Counted from the stretch's first letter, positions 46,833 through 59,681 are shown. The stretch: 64,000 nt of DNA from Lumnitzera littorea (GCA_024138015.1 JAMXBB010000004.1:9041821-9105820); one strand, 5' to 3'. Made by a program: numbers and translations. The notes: generated by a model from the letters alone, not told the origin.

Positions 46833-49800
46833 ATGGGTAAAGAATTTGGGAAGAGCCGTTTTCGTAGCAACAATACTAATAAGAACAATGAAATTTTGGC
46901 ATATGCTGAAGATCACACTCCGACAACCCCCTTACCTTGGGACAAATGGGTAGACCCAATTATTGAAGGTGACTTCTTCTGATGAGATATAAAGAGGTGG
47001 GATACACATCTACATCCACCTAAGGATGTCAAGTTGCGTTTCATAAGACAAGAACCTCCAGTACACAAGAGGGTTAAGATAGAAGCAGATTCTGTATTGC
47101 GTTTTAGAAATGAGAAGAAAGAAATCCCTCTTTCATATAGTAGTTTTGATGGCCTAAAACACATAGTGAATGGCCGGTTGTCTTAAGTGATGTACATTTT
47201 CAAGAATCCTGCATACACATCCGTTTTGGGAGAGGTAGGGGTGTATTACCCCATATAGGTGTCTTCTTGTTTAACTCTGTACCGCCCACAAGAAATAGAA
47301 ACTTGGTGAGCTATCATGTCCCGTTGGAGTACTCATTAACATACCTTTGTGACAGCGTGGGCTGAGATCACTCCAATACTAGAGGATATTGCAGTCTTTC
47401 TGAACCTTCCTAATCTTGGATTAACCGACATCACCACAACTTCAATCTCAAAAGATGATCGAGTACTAATTGAACTATTAGAAGTGGACAAAAAAGAAGT
47501 TCTAGATGCTTACAGGCATGGTACGCTTAGTGCGTGGATCAAGCATTTCTTTAGGCCAAACAAGGGTGATAAGATGGGGCCTTGATATCAGTGAAGTAAG
47601 TTCTTACATTTTGATGTGTCATAGTCATTGTTTACTCTTTTTCCTAGTGATGTTTACTTTATAACCTAACCTAATATGTCTTGTCTTACGTTTTAAGTAC
47701 GAGTTGGAAGCTTTCATTGCTTGTTAGTTGTCATCATTTATGTTCCCAGGGGGGCCCAAAAAAGGTGTTAGTTCTTAACTCTTCCACTTAGCTATTCGTA
47801 TCGCGTAAGGGGAGTGTTTCACTTTAGGGCCTTTTTACTTGGGTTCCTTATATAAGCATTTGGTGCACTCGTAAAGGAGATACGTTGTGGTGTCATACGT
47901 AGACTTGGTGTTTCTTCATATGTTCTTCTGCGAGCGTTATAAGAGATATTCTGGTCTCCCGCTTACACATTTTGATGCCATCAGGCCCCGGACTTGGGGA
48001 TGGGTCAATAGAAAACTCCGAAGTACTTTGAAGAATGTCATTAATACTTATCACGAGTTCAGCTTTTGTCCATACACAAAGGAATTGCCTAAATATGAAT
48101 GGTACTCAGAAATCTACCCTTCCGGTTCAAAGGACTTAGTAAACTTAATAAAGCTTCATGATGAGCTTTTTGATGTTAAGATAGAGTTTATCTTTTGGAT
48201 TATACTTGGGGGTCTTTCGTCACTTCATGATTAGGCCGATGCTTCTAATTGCTTCCTTGAGTATAGTATCATGAAATATTCACTTGATCGAGTTGCTCAA
48301 CAACTGGGGTTTGATCAAGGAGTGCCTTATGATTTGGTCATCAGCTAAAGTTTTGATGAGTGTCATAAGACGTTCAGACTTGAGAGCAGGAAGAACATTC
48401 ATAGGAGGATCAAGCAATTATTCTTTCCTTCTATGAGTTGCTATGGGGTTTCTTCGAGTGGCTGGCTCACATATTGGAAGAATTGCTTGCATGGGTTTAA
48501 GAAGTATGTCTCGGAGACAGGTGAAGGGGATTTTCTTGAAATAGTCATCCAGAGATATGAATTTCACTTTTAACTCCAAGAAGACCTAAAATCATCTAAT
48601 AATGCGAAGTCGTCTGATGATGCTCGAGGTAAATCGCAAAGCAAATGCTCACCCTCTCCTCCATTGATCATTAGACAACCTAAGCATAGCTGAATTCATG
48701 AGGTAGCATTATCATTATACTCTCCTTCCTCCTTTTTTATACATTAATATTTTCTTGAAACTTACTCTTCTTAGTTTTCTCAATTTTGTGTATGTTACAG
48801 GAGCAAAAGGGGAAGGAGAAGGATGCCACTTATACTAAACAGAAAGTGATAAAACATCATCTAGATGGAGCGAGTGATAGCATCCCTAAAGAAACTTCTT
48901 CAAGTCAAAGTATCCCTCCTATTACTCACCCTTTTCCAAGTTACTACAGTATGGGAAAGGTGCTTCAAGCTAAAGATCCGCCTACTATTACTGAGATTGC
49001 AGACGAAGGAGAAGATGACGTTAAGTTGGTTAATTATGGGGATTCTCTTAAACACACAAATGACAATAGAGAAAATTCCACGATAAACATTGATGATGAC
49101 TAATAGAGACAATTCGATGATAAAACAAAGTCCACAAAACAGGTTGATGAAGACGCCCATGGTAATGTTAGAATCCTCGATGTGTTCAATATTATTGATG
49201 ATTATGAAGATAACGAATTTTCACTCCTACAAGAAAGTGTGATCCAGGCATTTACTAATGCTTTTATGGGTGCAGGGTTTTGTAATGAAGAGATACATGC
49301 TGCTCCCAATGCTTCCATGGATACTACTATAGTTAGCAATGTCCCTACCCTTTGTAGTGACGCAACTTCGTCAATTCCAAGGGATCCCACATCATCACTT
49401 CCCCTAGAGATTATGTCATGCCCCAAAGTGGCAGAGTCGTAATAGCCTTGCCGTGCAAACCATTCTAAGATAAAGGTTAGTCTTACAACCACTATCCTAG
49501 ACCTGATCTACACAAGGTGTCTACGAGTAACCCGCTTTGAAGTAAACAGTTCATAAATTAAATAAATTGTTTACTTATGAATTTAAGAAAAATAAATATT
49601 CACATTAAATTAATATGAGTGTATTTACAAGATTTAGCAATCTATTCACAATCTAATTGAGTAATTTGTAATCTAATGTTAAAAGCTTTAAAATAATTCT
49701 AACTAGAGAATGAATTTGATCTTCTATTTACATCTTCACTCCCTAGGATCCCGTAATTGCTAGCATCAAAGTGATTATAGGCCGCTTCATCGTTAGCACC

Positions 49801-52800
49801 TGTAACAACGACTATAGGGATGTAAGTAACCACAGCTTAGTAAATTAGGCCAACGGACTTAAAACTATACCACAAACACAAACAAGGTTATCAACTAACT
49901 TATTACGTGTAATACATGTTCAAGCAAATGCCATCGTACGACATTGTCTGACTCATCGTAAGATTAGAGAAATTGCATCTACTCTAATCTGGGTTGAGGA
50001 GTTGCTGTTAATGCAATAGCTCACAACCAAACCCAAGCTTGTGCAATGGAGACATTGCTCCTCCTGTGACTACCTTCGAACCATTGACTTTATCTTTACC
50101 ACGATCTCCTCACCTATCACTTAGTTTAACTAAGGATGAAGAAGGGACCCATTATGCTATTCAGCGCTATCCCGTTTGAAGGTGTCGGTATTTGGCCGGA
50201 GAATCCTAGGTTTCCTCTAATGGGTTGCTATGTAGGTCCAATTTATGATTACAGGTCATATATTTAATTAGGTTCAGTTTAAGGTGATCAATCATTTTAT
50301 ACAGTACAAGTCAGAATAATAAATAAAATCATAGCATCACTCATAATCAAGCACAAGCACACAGCCAACTATCTAACAAGCACAACCAAGTATAATCTTA
50401 AGCCTCCAAAATGCAACAACATATTAATCCCAACTTACTTGGACTCTTCGTTTGCTCACTCGAGATCTAACTCACTTAGGCCATTGCCGATCATCTTTAT
50501 AATACCAACGTTGTCTTAGTTTTCATATAACTGTTATAGATTAATTTTTATCCTATAACACTTATTGTTATCTTTAGCTTAGGGTTTAATATGTCCAATT
50601 ATCTAAGTTCTCAAATCTTTTACAATTATTATAGGTTTGGTGCTAGGTTCGGGTTCAGTTTCCGCATTAATTTCTAAATTAGGTTCTAATTCAATTTCTA
50701 AGTATTGTTTTATACATAAACTCTAGAAACTTGTTTCAACTCATAATGTGAAACTAATCATATTACTTCTATATATCCTAAATACCATAATTATCCCTAG
50801 TCAGTATTTTATTCCACTCGGTACACTTAAATCCTTGTTAGTATACCGAATTTACTCCTGATGAGAGAAATTTTTATATTTTTCATATAATTAAATAAAT
50901 TTCAGTTTTCTATTAGATTTATTATATATTCCTATTATTTATATAATATCAATTTTTATCCTAATATCTTCTATTTATTATATTTCCAATAATTACATAT
51001 TATATATTATCACCTATTATGTACATAATACACATCTAATATTTCTATCACTCTAATTACCATCTCTTAACATCAATTAACATTTCAAAATGTCTAAATT
51101 CATCCTAAATCAGATTTTACACCTAATTATCCTAATTTACAGATTTAACTTAAAATTTACTATTTTTCCCTATTACTTATTTATTACATGATTACCTTAA
51201 CAATTACATCTAACACCCTAAAGGATACAAATATCATACTTCATCAGATTTAAACATCTTAAAACATATAATGATTTACTAAATCAGTAATTAACAAAAA
51301 ATAACCCATTTTATGCATTATTTTAAGGCTTAAAAATTATCTAAAAATTTTGAAAATTAATTTTTGAAAAAAAGGCTTCATGGCATGATTCTACATCATC
51401 TAAGTAGTCTACACAAAAATTTTGGGCTCAAAACTACACTTCTAAGGTCATTCATTTCTAATCCTAAACATGTTCGGTTTTGTTCAATTTCTTAAGGACT
51501 ATGTATCAGGGGACATATTTTCATCAAAATAATATTTTTTCTAAAAACTATATACAAAAATATTTCAGAATAACAAGTTTCATAATTTTCTAAGATTATT
51601 TAATGTTTTTACAAAATCAAGTTAGAAATTGGTCTCACCTGTGTAGGTGGCTCTGACCACCACTAGCCATTATGGCCTTGTCGGCTGGTTTGGGTGCTGC
51701 CACCATCGTGTGGTGGTGGTGGTCATCTACTCTTAAGTACTTGTCGGGTCTGGGTTCTTCTTAGAATCCCCAACTGTGCAGTTTTTTTTATAATTTTTTT
51801 GTAAAACCTTAATTTCCCCTCAATTTTGCCTCTCTCTAATTTTCTAAAATTCTAGACATCCAAAATGAGCTTTTCAAAAATTTGGGGCATTTATAGAGAT
51901 CTTATGGAATTATTATGTATTAATTAAACAAGGCAATTGCCTTATCTCTTCTTTTTTTCATTTTCTATTTGTTGCATTTTAATTGGTTGATTTTGTTTCT
52001 TCAATTCCAAATTACCACAACCACTTTCTGGAATTTTCCTCATTTTTTCTTAATTAATTATGAATTTTTTTTAATTATTTAGCATTATTTTAGCACATTT
52101 TGCGTATTTTAAGCAATTATGCGTATTTCTACCTACATGTAAATTCACATATAGTACAAATAAATATTCCTAAATATTATTTAAGTTATTTTATGAGTTT
52201 TAGTATGCATATAATTTATTTTTAGTAATTCGTTAATTATCAAAATATATTTTACGCATTTTCGATAAATAACGAGTAATATACTTAAAATTTGAAAATT
52301 TTATATTCTTTTGTTTTATTACTTATTTTCTTAAATTCAAACTTATGGAATCATTTTTACTAATATTTTTATATTTACTTTGTAATTTAGGCTTGATCGG
52401 ATCTTTTTACCGATCAGAACCCCGAGTAGTTGGTTGTGGGGCTTACAGATTAGAACAACACAACATGGAGATAAAGGATCAATAACCAAGATGGTAGCAA
52501 GCTCAAAAGATACTACCTCCTTTCATGGCTTCACAATACCTTATAACCTCCTAGCACCACTAGAGCACTTACACAGGATGGTGGCGGATTTTTGGATAGG
52601 ATCCATCTGTTTAAGTTCCAATGTGACTAATCATATCCTAGGCTTACTTGGGCAAGTCGTAGGGCTATTTGATGAGGCTTGGCGCTCGTTATCCACAAAA
52701 AATCTCGAACTTTTGATTAGTAGTGTCACTGCAGCACGTACCTTCAGGTTTAAGCTCAATAAGATGGAAATCATTGCATCTGAAGCTTAAAAGGTGTTGA

Positions 52801-52926
52801 GCAGTCGAGACATTGAGGAAAGATATAAGCTACTTAAAGCCGAACTTACAAAGGCAGAACTTAAGAGAGAAGAGCATTTGACAGGCATAAATTTTGATTT
52901 TACTATAGCATCTAGTGTTGAGTATT
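46833..52926 (+). pseudogene. Antisense plant-mobile-domain (PMD) gene inside the Ogre-like element, interrupted by solo LTR B
   Basis: PMD (aminotransferase-like) domains occur in plant proteins and in transposable elements; additional antisense frames are known in Tat-lineage elements. From ATG 46833 the frame reads MGKEFGKSRFRSNN, then LPWDKWVDPIIEG. After stops it continues ITPILEDIAVFLNLPNLG (about 47365-47420), the PMD-like core start, and WIKHFFRP. An apparent GTAAGT donor lies near 47594 and a new exon begins near 47702 (YELEAFIAC). Then come LAIRIA, LGSLYKHL, VVSYVDLVFLHMFF, YSLDRVAQQLGFDQGVP and SSGWLTYWKNCLHGFKKYV. A charged C-terminal part starts about 48802. The frame is cut at 49413 by LTR B and resumes at 52448; removing the LTR and one TSD copy leaves the frame open. 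A Lys/Glu-rich end, possibly coiled coil, stops near 52926. At least six stops make it dead. Confidence 0.8.
49414..52447 (+). mobile_element. Solo LTR B, 3.0 kb, TSD GATTA, inserted in the PMD frame
   Basis: It begins TGTCATGCCCCAAAGTGGC and ends GTTGTGGGGCTTACA, flanked by GATTA on both sides (49409-49413 and 52448-52452). It is the same family as solo LTR A in opposite orientation. Shared blocks are GCAGAGTCGTAA (A: CACAGAGTCGCAA), CACAAGGTGTC near CTTTGAAGTAAACAGT, CCCGTTTGAAGGTGTCGGTA, TGGTGGTGGTGGTC, and GATCGGATC near the right end. No retroelement domain is seen inside. It interrupts both the retrotransposon and its antisense gene, so it is younger than both. Confidence 0.9.
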
Positions 52927-53699
52927 GATAGTATTACTTTTGTTCTCTTTACACCTCCTTTTTTTTTATGGAGTGTAAGGACTTATTGAGCTCAGTACGT
53001 GTAGTTTCGCTTTTCGCTTATTTGAGATCCATGCCTTTACATGGAACATCATGAATTAACGCGAGTTGTTTGTTAATTTAGCAAGCTCTTGAAAGTTCAC
53101 ATCATTGTGTGCTTCAAAAACATTACACTTCCTTAGCAGCACTTGACGTGATAGGTTACTTCATGGCTTGATAAACTTTCAAGAAAACCCTACGCAGTGG
53201 AAGTGTATTCCATTTGCAAGCAAGGATTCGAGAATATGATCTGACAATATGGAGATATTGATTGAAACAAGGAATATTAGTTCCATTAGGTAGTCACGTC
53301 ATAAGTTAAGGGGGTATTACCCACTACTTAACTATTTTTACATGCTCCACGAATGTATACTCAAATTGTGCAAGTCATTGTCTTATCAATAGAACAACAC
53401 ATAGTATGCTTAGGAGTCAAACCTTCAACCAGTCAACAACTCATATGATAAATGTATATTGCACACTTGGGAGACAAGTCTCTTACCAAATAGTAGCATT
53501 ATAAACACCACTACTTTGTTATTTTTTTTAACCTAAAGTGTGCAAAAGAGATAATAGTAGAAATGGATATGCAAAACAAGCTCGTACAGCTCGAGCTGTA
53601 AGTTTCATTCATTTAACTTTACTATAGCTTCCTTTTTACAAATGAAGCTTTTTGATATATTGAAAATTAATAGGAGTAATAATAGCATCTATACTGGGA
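52927..53699. other. Region between PMD remnant and integrase end
   Basis: T-rich, no convincing frame on either strand; convergent 3' ends of the antisense gene and of pol probably lie here. Confidence 0.5.
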
Positions 53700-54970
53700 T
53701 TCCTGAGTTTGCAATATCCGCTTTCTTACACTTCCTCAACTACAAAAGGTCCTTCCTATTTTGGTGTAAACTTAGGTGCTAGGGTACCTCTGCGCACATG
53801 CTCAGCTGTACGAAATACAATGTCGCCTTGTTGGAATTATCTTTTTCTCACTAGATGGTTGTATGCCACTCCAAGCCTATGTTAATAATTAATGAGATTA
53901 TGTTTGGTGATATCACCCCTTTCGTCTAATGCTTCCAGATCTATCACTCGCAATGTGTTAGGTTTGAGCTCAACATTGATTGCCAACCTAGCAGATGGGA
54001 TCAAGACTTCTATAAGAACTACTGCCTTAGCCTCATATACTAAAGAAAAAGGAGTTGCCTATGTTGGCCTTCGTTTAGATGTTCTATAGGCCCAAAGCGC
54101 TAATGGTAACTTGTCATGCCATTCCTTATGATTATCATGAACCATGTGACTAAGTATCTTCAACAAACTCTTGTTAGTGGCCTCAACTTATCAATTTCCT
54201 TTTGGGTAATAAGGTGTAGACTTTACATGATCAATATTATAGGAAGCTGATAATTGGCGAACATGCGAATTAATAAAAGGAGTGCCATTATCAAACAGAA
54301 TATGCTTCGGGATTCTAAACCTACATATGATATTCTCCTTCATGAAATTTGTAACTACTGGTCCCATTGCCTTCTTTAAAGGAGCTACTTCTACCTACTT
54401 TGTAAAGCATTCTGTTCCTACCAGAATCAAGATGCATCCTCTCAATGGTGGATGTATAGGTCCAATAAGGTCGAATGCCCATGTGTGAAAGGGCCAAGGA
54501 GTTGTGATACTATGAAGTATAACCGTAGGAGCGTGAATGGCATTGCCATGTTGTTGATAGGCAACACACTTCTTAGTGAAGTTGAAAGCGTTGACTTCCA
54601 TTGTTGGCCAATAGTATCCTTTATTGAGTAGATAATAATATAGTTTCCTTCCTCCTTGATGTTCCCCGCAGTCTCCAACGTGCACCTTAATCAAAACTGT
54701 TTCCATTTTAGGAGGAGCAATACACTTTAGGGGTTTTCCTATAAATGATACTCTGTAGAGCTTACCTTCATGCATAAGATACTTCCTAACCTTTCACTTT
54801 ACAAGCTTGGCGTCTGTACTATTCATCGGTAACACCTTGTTCCTCAAGTAATCAATGTATGGGCTCGTCCAGTCTCCAACACTATATACAAAATTATACT
54901 TACTCTGGTCGAGAAGCTCAGAACATTTAGGGCAATGTACTTGCACTTGAAGCATGTCTTTAGCCATTGA
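53700..54970 (-). pseudogene. Integrase of the Ogre-like element
   Basis: Integrase inserts the element cDNA. The zinc-finger part reads HVGDCGEHQGGRK then GYYWPTMEVNAFNF and KKCVAYQQHGN (about 54560-54690); the last Cys of the HHCC finger is Tyr. The core continues WPFHTWAFDLIGPIHPPLRG (first catalytic Asp), ILFDNGTPFIN (second Asp) and VEATNKSLLKIL (Glu). Then PLALWAYRTSKR follows. Stops occur, for example where a Trp is expected after CFTK. The part left of about 53900 is poorly conserved, and the true end is uncertain. Confidence 0.88.
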
Positions 54971-55249
54971 TGGCCAATAATAACCTGTAAGCTAAATATG
55001 ACGATATAGTGGTGGCCTTTCCTCCCGGCACCAGATCTAGTGATACTTGTCTAACTTGAGACAAGCTTCCTTAGTATCAATACATCGAGATAGAACACCT
55101 TCTAGACCCTTATAATATAACATTTCGTTGATTTTAACAAAATTCTTCAAATCCAAAACAGAAGCCATATTAGGGTATGCTCGCTAACTATTCCATGAAT
55201 AGGACACGCCAATCGTCTTGCATGTCTTCATCCTCATTAACAAAATTCA

Positions 55250-55740
55250 ACGCGGTACATAGGATAGATTTCTTGATTAACTAGACATTCACATTACCAC
55301 TAGCATCTTGAATCAGAATTTTAGATGTTAATGTAGCTAATGCATCGACATACCTCTTTGTTGATTGACTTGTGTGCTCATACCATACAGAATTAAATTT
55401 TTTGACCATAATCTGCACTGCAGCCCTATAAGGCATAAGTGCAGGTTCCTTCAATCCAAACTCACCCGTGGCCTGTTTAATGATTAAATTTGAATTACCT
55501 TGAATACACAAATTATGCGCTCCAACTTCTCATACAAGCAACAAACCAAGTAATAATGCCTTGTACTTGGCTTCATTATTTGTGTATTGAAAATCTAGTT
55601 TAAATGCTAAGGGTATCTCTTGACCTTCAGGTGACGTCAATATGATTCCTGCTCTCTAGTCTTGATTTCCTACAGAACCATCATATTGAAGTGTCCATTT
55701 ACCATCCGCTTCGACCATCAAAGTATCTTCATGAAATTTA
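55250..55740 (-). pseudogene. Second (archaeal-type) RNase H domain of the Ogre-like element
   Basis: Between the first RNase H and integrase the minus strand reads KWTLQYDGSVGNQD, a stop, AGIILTSPEGQEIPLAFKL, NNEAKYKALLLGL and LCIQGNSNLIIKQATGEF, ending YVDALATLTSK. The ordered D...E...D...D layout (one position is Gly-Asn in place of Gly-Asp) is that of an RNase H. A second RNase H between RT-RNase H and integrase is the diagnostic feature of the Tat lineage. Confidence 0.87.
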
Positions 55741-56389
55741 ATTGGTATTACACCTACAGTCAAGTCCTCTCAGGCATTTGGGAAGTGTGCTAATAGATCG
55801 ACCAAGGCTTGTGACTGGATGGTTTTAGGGGACTGCAATGAGATGTCTAATTCTCTAAGAAGGAGTAACCACTTAGCAACCCATCTTGATAAAGTCGATC
55901 GTAATAATAAATATTTGATCGGATCTGAACGAGTTACCAAATTGATCTTATACGCAAGGAAGTAATGCTGTAACTTTTGCATGGCAAATACCAGCGCAAG
56001 ACAGTATTTCTCGTAAGCCGGGTACTTGACCTCGCTGCCTTGAAGGGTTCAGCTCAGATAATATACAAGTCACTCTCAACCATCAACTTCTTGTGCAAAT
56101 AGAGCTCCAACGGACTTGTTAGTAGACGTAAGATATAAAATCAATGGCAATTCTTTGACGAGCATGGTCATAGTTTGAGGAGAGGTCAAGATCATCTTGA
56201 TCTTTTGAATTGTCTCCTCATGGACCCATTCCCATTCAAATGAAATTCCCTTTTTCAAAAGTTGGTGCAATAGGTATGAAATCTCAACAAGTGCTGTTAT
56301 AAACCTTATGATATAAGAGACTTTCCTCATAAAAGTTTTTAGTTCCTTTAAAGTAGCAAGGGACGATATCGCTCTTATAGCTTACACTT
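55741..56389 (-). pseudogene. First RNase H domain and RT connection of the Ogre-like element
   Basis: Degrades RNA in the RNA/DNA hybrid. Readable blocks: FMRKVSYIIRFITALVEISY (RT end), PLILYLTSTNKSVGALFAQE (RNase H start), KYPAYEKYCLALVFAMQKLQ (Glu-containing motif), and DPIKYLLLRSTLSRWVAKW. The usual opening Asp of the DAS-type motif is replaced by Leu-Thr-Ser context, so this copy is probably inactive. Confidence 0.85.
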
Positions 56390-57010
56390 TCGCAGGATTA
56401 ACATTAATTCCTTTTCAATGGACGACAAACCCCAAAAACTTCCATGAGGACACTCCAAAAACACATTTGAGAGGATTCATGCGAAGTTTGCACAATCGAC
56501 ATCATTCAAAAACCTTTTGTAGATGAATTATGTAATCATGTGCCCTTTTAGACTTGATGACTATATTATCGACATAATCCTCCATAAAGTCATGCATCAT
56601 GTCATGGAATATAGCGGTCATTATCCTTTGATAAGTGGCACCCGCATTCTTAAGTCCAAATGGCATGATAATATAATAAAAATTTCCAACTGGTGTTTGA
56701 AAGGCGGTACACTTTGCATCCCCAATTGCCATCTTAATCTGATTATAACTACTGAATCCATCCATAAATAAGAATAAATCATGTCCTATAGTCACGTCTA
56801 TCAGAGTGTCAACATTTAGTAAAGGAAAGTCATCTTTACGACAAGCCTTGTTCAGATCTCGGAAGTCCACACATACTCTTATCTGCCTATTCTTCTTTCT
56901 TACAAGAACAATATTAGAAAGCCAAGTAAGATGTTGGATGGGCCTTATGAATCCAACTCGTAATAACTTCTCAACTTTTTGCTTAATCTAGACTTCAATT
57001 TCAGGGCGGA
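56390..57010 (-). pseudogene. Reverse transcriptase of the Ogre-like element
   Basis: Minus-strand blocks in order: LLRVGFIRPIQHLTWLSNIV, IRVCVDFRDLNKACRKDDFP, LFLFMDGFSSYNQIKMA, FYYIIMPFGLKNAGATYQR, and the catalytic box YVDNIVIKSK. The family has Y-V-D-D; the second catalytic Asp is Asn here (GAC/GAT to AAC/AAT type transition), so polymerisation would be lost. The open segment is 56502-56870 with further coding on both sides behind stops. Length and motif spacing are otherwise normal. Confidence 0.9.
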
Positions 57011-57476
57011 AAACCCTTTATCCTTGCTTTATAGGCTTAACTCTCAAGGCAATACTTAATCTATGTACTATGAGACTAGGGTTCAATCCTGGCATCTCTT
57101 TGTAGGTCCATGCAAATATGTCTCTATATTCTCTTAGTAACTTGACAATATGAACTTTTATTCCTTTAGCCTACTTATTCTTCTTCTTTCCCCTACGACA
57201 ACCGTGCATCTTTCTTTTCTTTTGCTGACCATCTTGAATTTCTTCCCATGTAGGTAAAGGGACACTAATTAGCTTAGTTATTACAGTCTCGCCTTCTTCA
57301 GTAAATTCATCAAAGTCGGCCGACTCGATAAAATATGATTCATGTTGCTCAAAAGGATTCTTTATAGCTGGAATAAATACATCCTTCCCTTTCCAATGGC
57401 CCTTAATACATTGATGCAATGTAGATGGAACTAAGTTGTGATTGTACAGCCATTTCTTGCCAATGAGTATATGGTA
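57011..57476 (-). pseudogene. Protease-RT linker of the Ogre-like polyprotein
   Basis: The frame 57171-57419 encodes a Lys-rich segment (HQCIKGHWKGKDVFIPAIKN; ends RRGKKKNK), followed by AWTYKEMPGLNPSLIVHRL, a conserved lead-in to RT in this lineage. Some Ogre elements have an intron between protease and RT; the stop at 57168 precedes AKGIK in the same frame, and I could not identify splice sites. Confidence 0.65.
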
Positions 57477-57835
57477 TTAGACCGGTGCATCAATCATATG
57501 AAAGGTAGCAATACCATGGATAGGGCCAACCTTGAGATCGACATTAACATACTCAACAAAATCTGTAGGGGCATGGCTAAATCCATTTATTGATATAGGC
57601 TGTTTAACCAATCGTCGAATATCAATTCCAGCAGCCTTAAAAGTACTCATTGACATGATATTTAACAAAGAACCATTATCAATGAATGTTCTCTTGACCG
57701 AGGACCCGTTAAGCATACCTTTTACATATAACGAACGATTGTGATTAGAATTCTTTACACACATGTCTGCATCAATAAATAGAATCGCATTTTCATATGC
57801 TATGGCCATCCTCTTCATAGGCTACGTTACACTAC
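57477..57835 (-). pseudogene. Aspartic protease domain of the Ogre-like element
   Basis: Retropepsin that would mature the polyprotein. The minus frame 57477-57818 contains SLYVKGMLNGSSVKRTFIDN followed by GSLLNIMSMSTF; the D-S/T/P-G active-site triplet reads D-N-G. FHMIDAPV then a stop and YHILIGKKWL form the second half. Identification rests on this block and its place between gag and RT. Confidence 0.82.
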
Positions 57836-58149
57836 ACTCTACGTATTGACTCTTAGAGATCTATGTGAGTGCAATTGCTATTGCAAGCCGAGCTTTCTTA
57901 TCGAATCCCAAGAGATCAAAGAAATTCCTAAAGTTAGCTGCCTTCAACAATGCCATAACAACAGGTAGGTGTTCATCATCCTAAGCTTTGATCGACTTTC
58001 CTTTATCTTCATCATTTCCAGTAGTTTGGGCATCAATTATTTCAGTGGTGATGGGATCATGGCTAATGGCATTGACAACACCCCTTCAGTTGTTGTGGGC
58101 AGGAAGTGGATTGTTTCTAACATCATTGTTATCGATGATCAACTCACCA

Positions 58150-59659
58150 CGTGCAACTCGATCGTTGAATATTTTCTTTAAAGTGAAACAATCTTTAGAT
58201 GGGTGACCAACAATCTAATGAAATCTACAATACTTAAGATCACTCTTTTCTTCATTCATAGGGAGGTGCTCGACCCTCGGAAGCTTGATATTTCCATCAT
58301 TGAGCCATTGGTCAAGCATTTGATGCACTTTAGCCATGGGATAATGATATGTCAAAGATGGCTCAGAGTTAGTAGGCTTATTATCTCTTTGTTTCTTTGC
58401 TCTCCTTGGTGATTCGCCCTATGCTGCACTTACAAACAAAGTGCACTTGTTGAATCTCCTAACTTCACTTCTTTGTCGTGCCATTGAGTTGTTGGTCCTT
58501 CGCACGTTCTCAACTAACGCAGCAAAGGAGGCCAACAAAAGGTTTTCAAGGTAGACCGTATACTTAGGAAACATCCCTTGAATACAAATCTTGACCAACT
58601 CTCTCTCATCACAAACATCTTATATATCTAGTGAGCGCTCTTTAAAGCGTTCGATATAGTCCATCAAATCTTCTTTGGACTTTTGTCGGATCCTTCTCAT
58701 GTCAGTAAGGGTGACTTTCTCTTATGTGGAGAAGAACTTCTCCCAAAACATCTTATACATACTACCTTACAAATCTACTGATCTTGGAGTGAGATTAACA
58801 TACCGGGTGTTTGTCTTCTCAGTGAGTGACTTGGGGAATTCTTTCAGTTTCAAATCATCATCTAAGCTATATACTTCTAACGTCTCGATGAATTTCAGCA
58901 AATGTTCTTTAGCACTTCCCTTCTTACCATTAAATAGCATGAACTTTAGACTGACACAATCCTTAGGGTATGACTTCGTGACAATGCGTTGGTGATACGG
59001 AAGCTTTAGTTTTGGTATCTTAACCGTAGATTTCGCTTGTATCTCTTTCAAATATATGTCCAAATCTTCTTTGGTTATAAATGAACCTTTCTGAGTAGAT
59101 GCTTCTGCCCTTAGTGACATCGCATGGGCGCTATATTCACAAGCGTAGATCTTGTAGACATGGGATTCATTAGTGTTAGTTGAACAGAGTCAACAACTGT
59201 GACATGTGGTATAACATGTGATGATGACGAGCCTCCAATCTAAACTCCTTGAGTCCTCACCTCAAGTAATGAATCTTGCGTGGCTATAGATTTCGTAGCA
59301 GGAAGTTGTTCTCCAACCTTAGGAGCGACATTCTCATTGACAACAGGAGGGTTAAGTAGGGTATGTTGTTGCACCACATTAAAAGGATTCAAGGAAGTTA
59401 CTCCTTGTTGCATAGTAATAAAGGTAGCCAAAGCAGGCGTACATTGAGCAAACATCACCATAAGTTCACCTAAGTTTTGATTAGCCTCTCGTAGCTAACG
59501 TGTTAATTACGCATTGTCAAGGACACCTTCCTGTGTGCCATCACCTTGATTAGTGTCCTCAGTTAGAGGTAGATTTTGATCATTGGTCACGGTATTAACA
59601 TCTTGCTCTTGATTAGTTCCCTCAGTAGGATCATGTTGTCTTCGCCTTGGAGATACCAT
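58150..59659 (-). pseudogene. gag of the Ogre-like element
   Basis: Capsid/nucleocapsid part. The start is MVSPRRRQHDPTEGTNQEQD with ATG at 59657-59659, about 46 bases beyond the LTR edge and just past the PBS. A low-complexity Asn/Thr/Gln-rich leader precedes the retrotransposon gag fold: VTKSYPKDCVSLKFMLFNGK, then EHLLKFIETLEVYSLDDDLK, FPKSLT and YVNLTPRSVDL. Next come LTDMRRIRQKSKEDLMDYIE and LVKICIQGMFPKY. A zinc-knuckle-like YCRFH...IVGHPSKDCFTLK lies near 58200-58260 with a stop inside. Frames are broken at least five times. Confidence 0.87.
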
Positions 59660-59681
59660 GATGTGAGTATCAAGTCTTCCC

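Noticed and set aside
48865..49160. Frames 48865-49086 (plus) and 48900-49160 (minus)
   Set aside because: They overlap the PMD C-terminal coding frame, whose charged translation continues on both sides.
57532..58206. Plus-strand frames at 57532-57744, 57969-58181 and 57988-58206
   Set aside because: Antisense shadows of the protease and gag regions of the Ogre-like element; no domain-like features.
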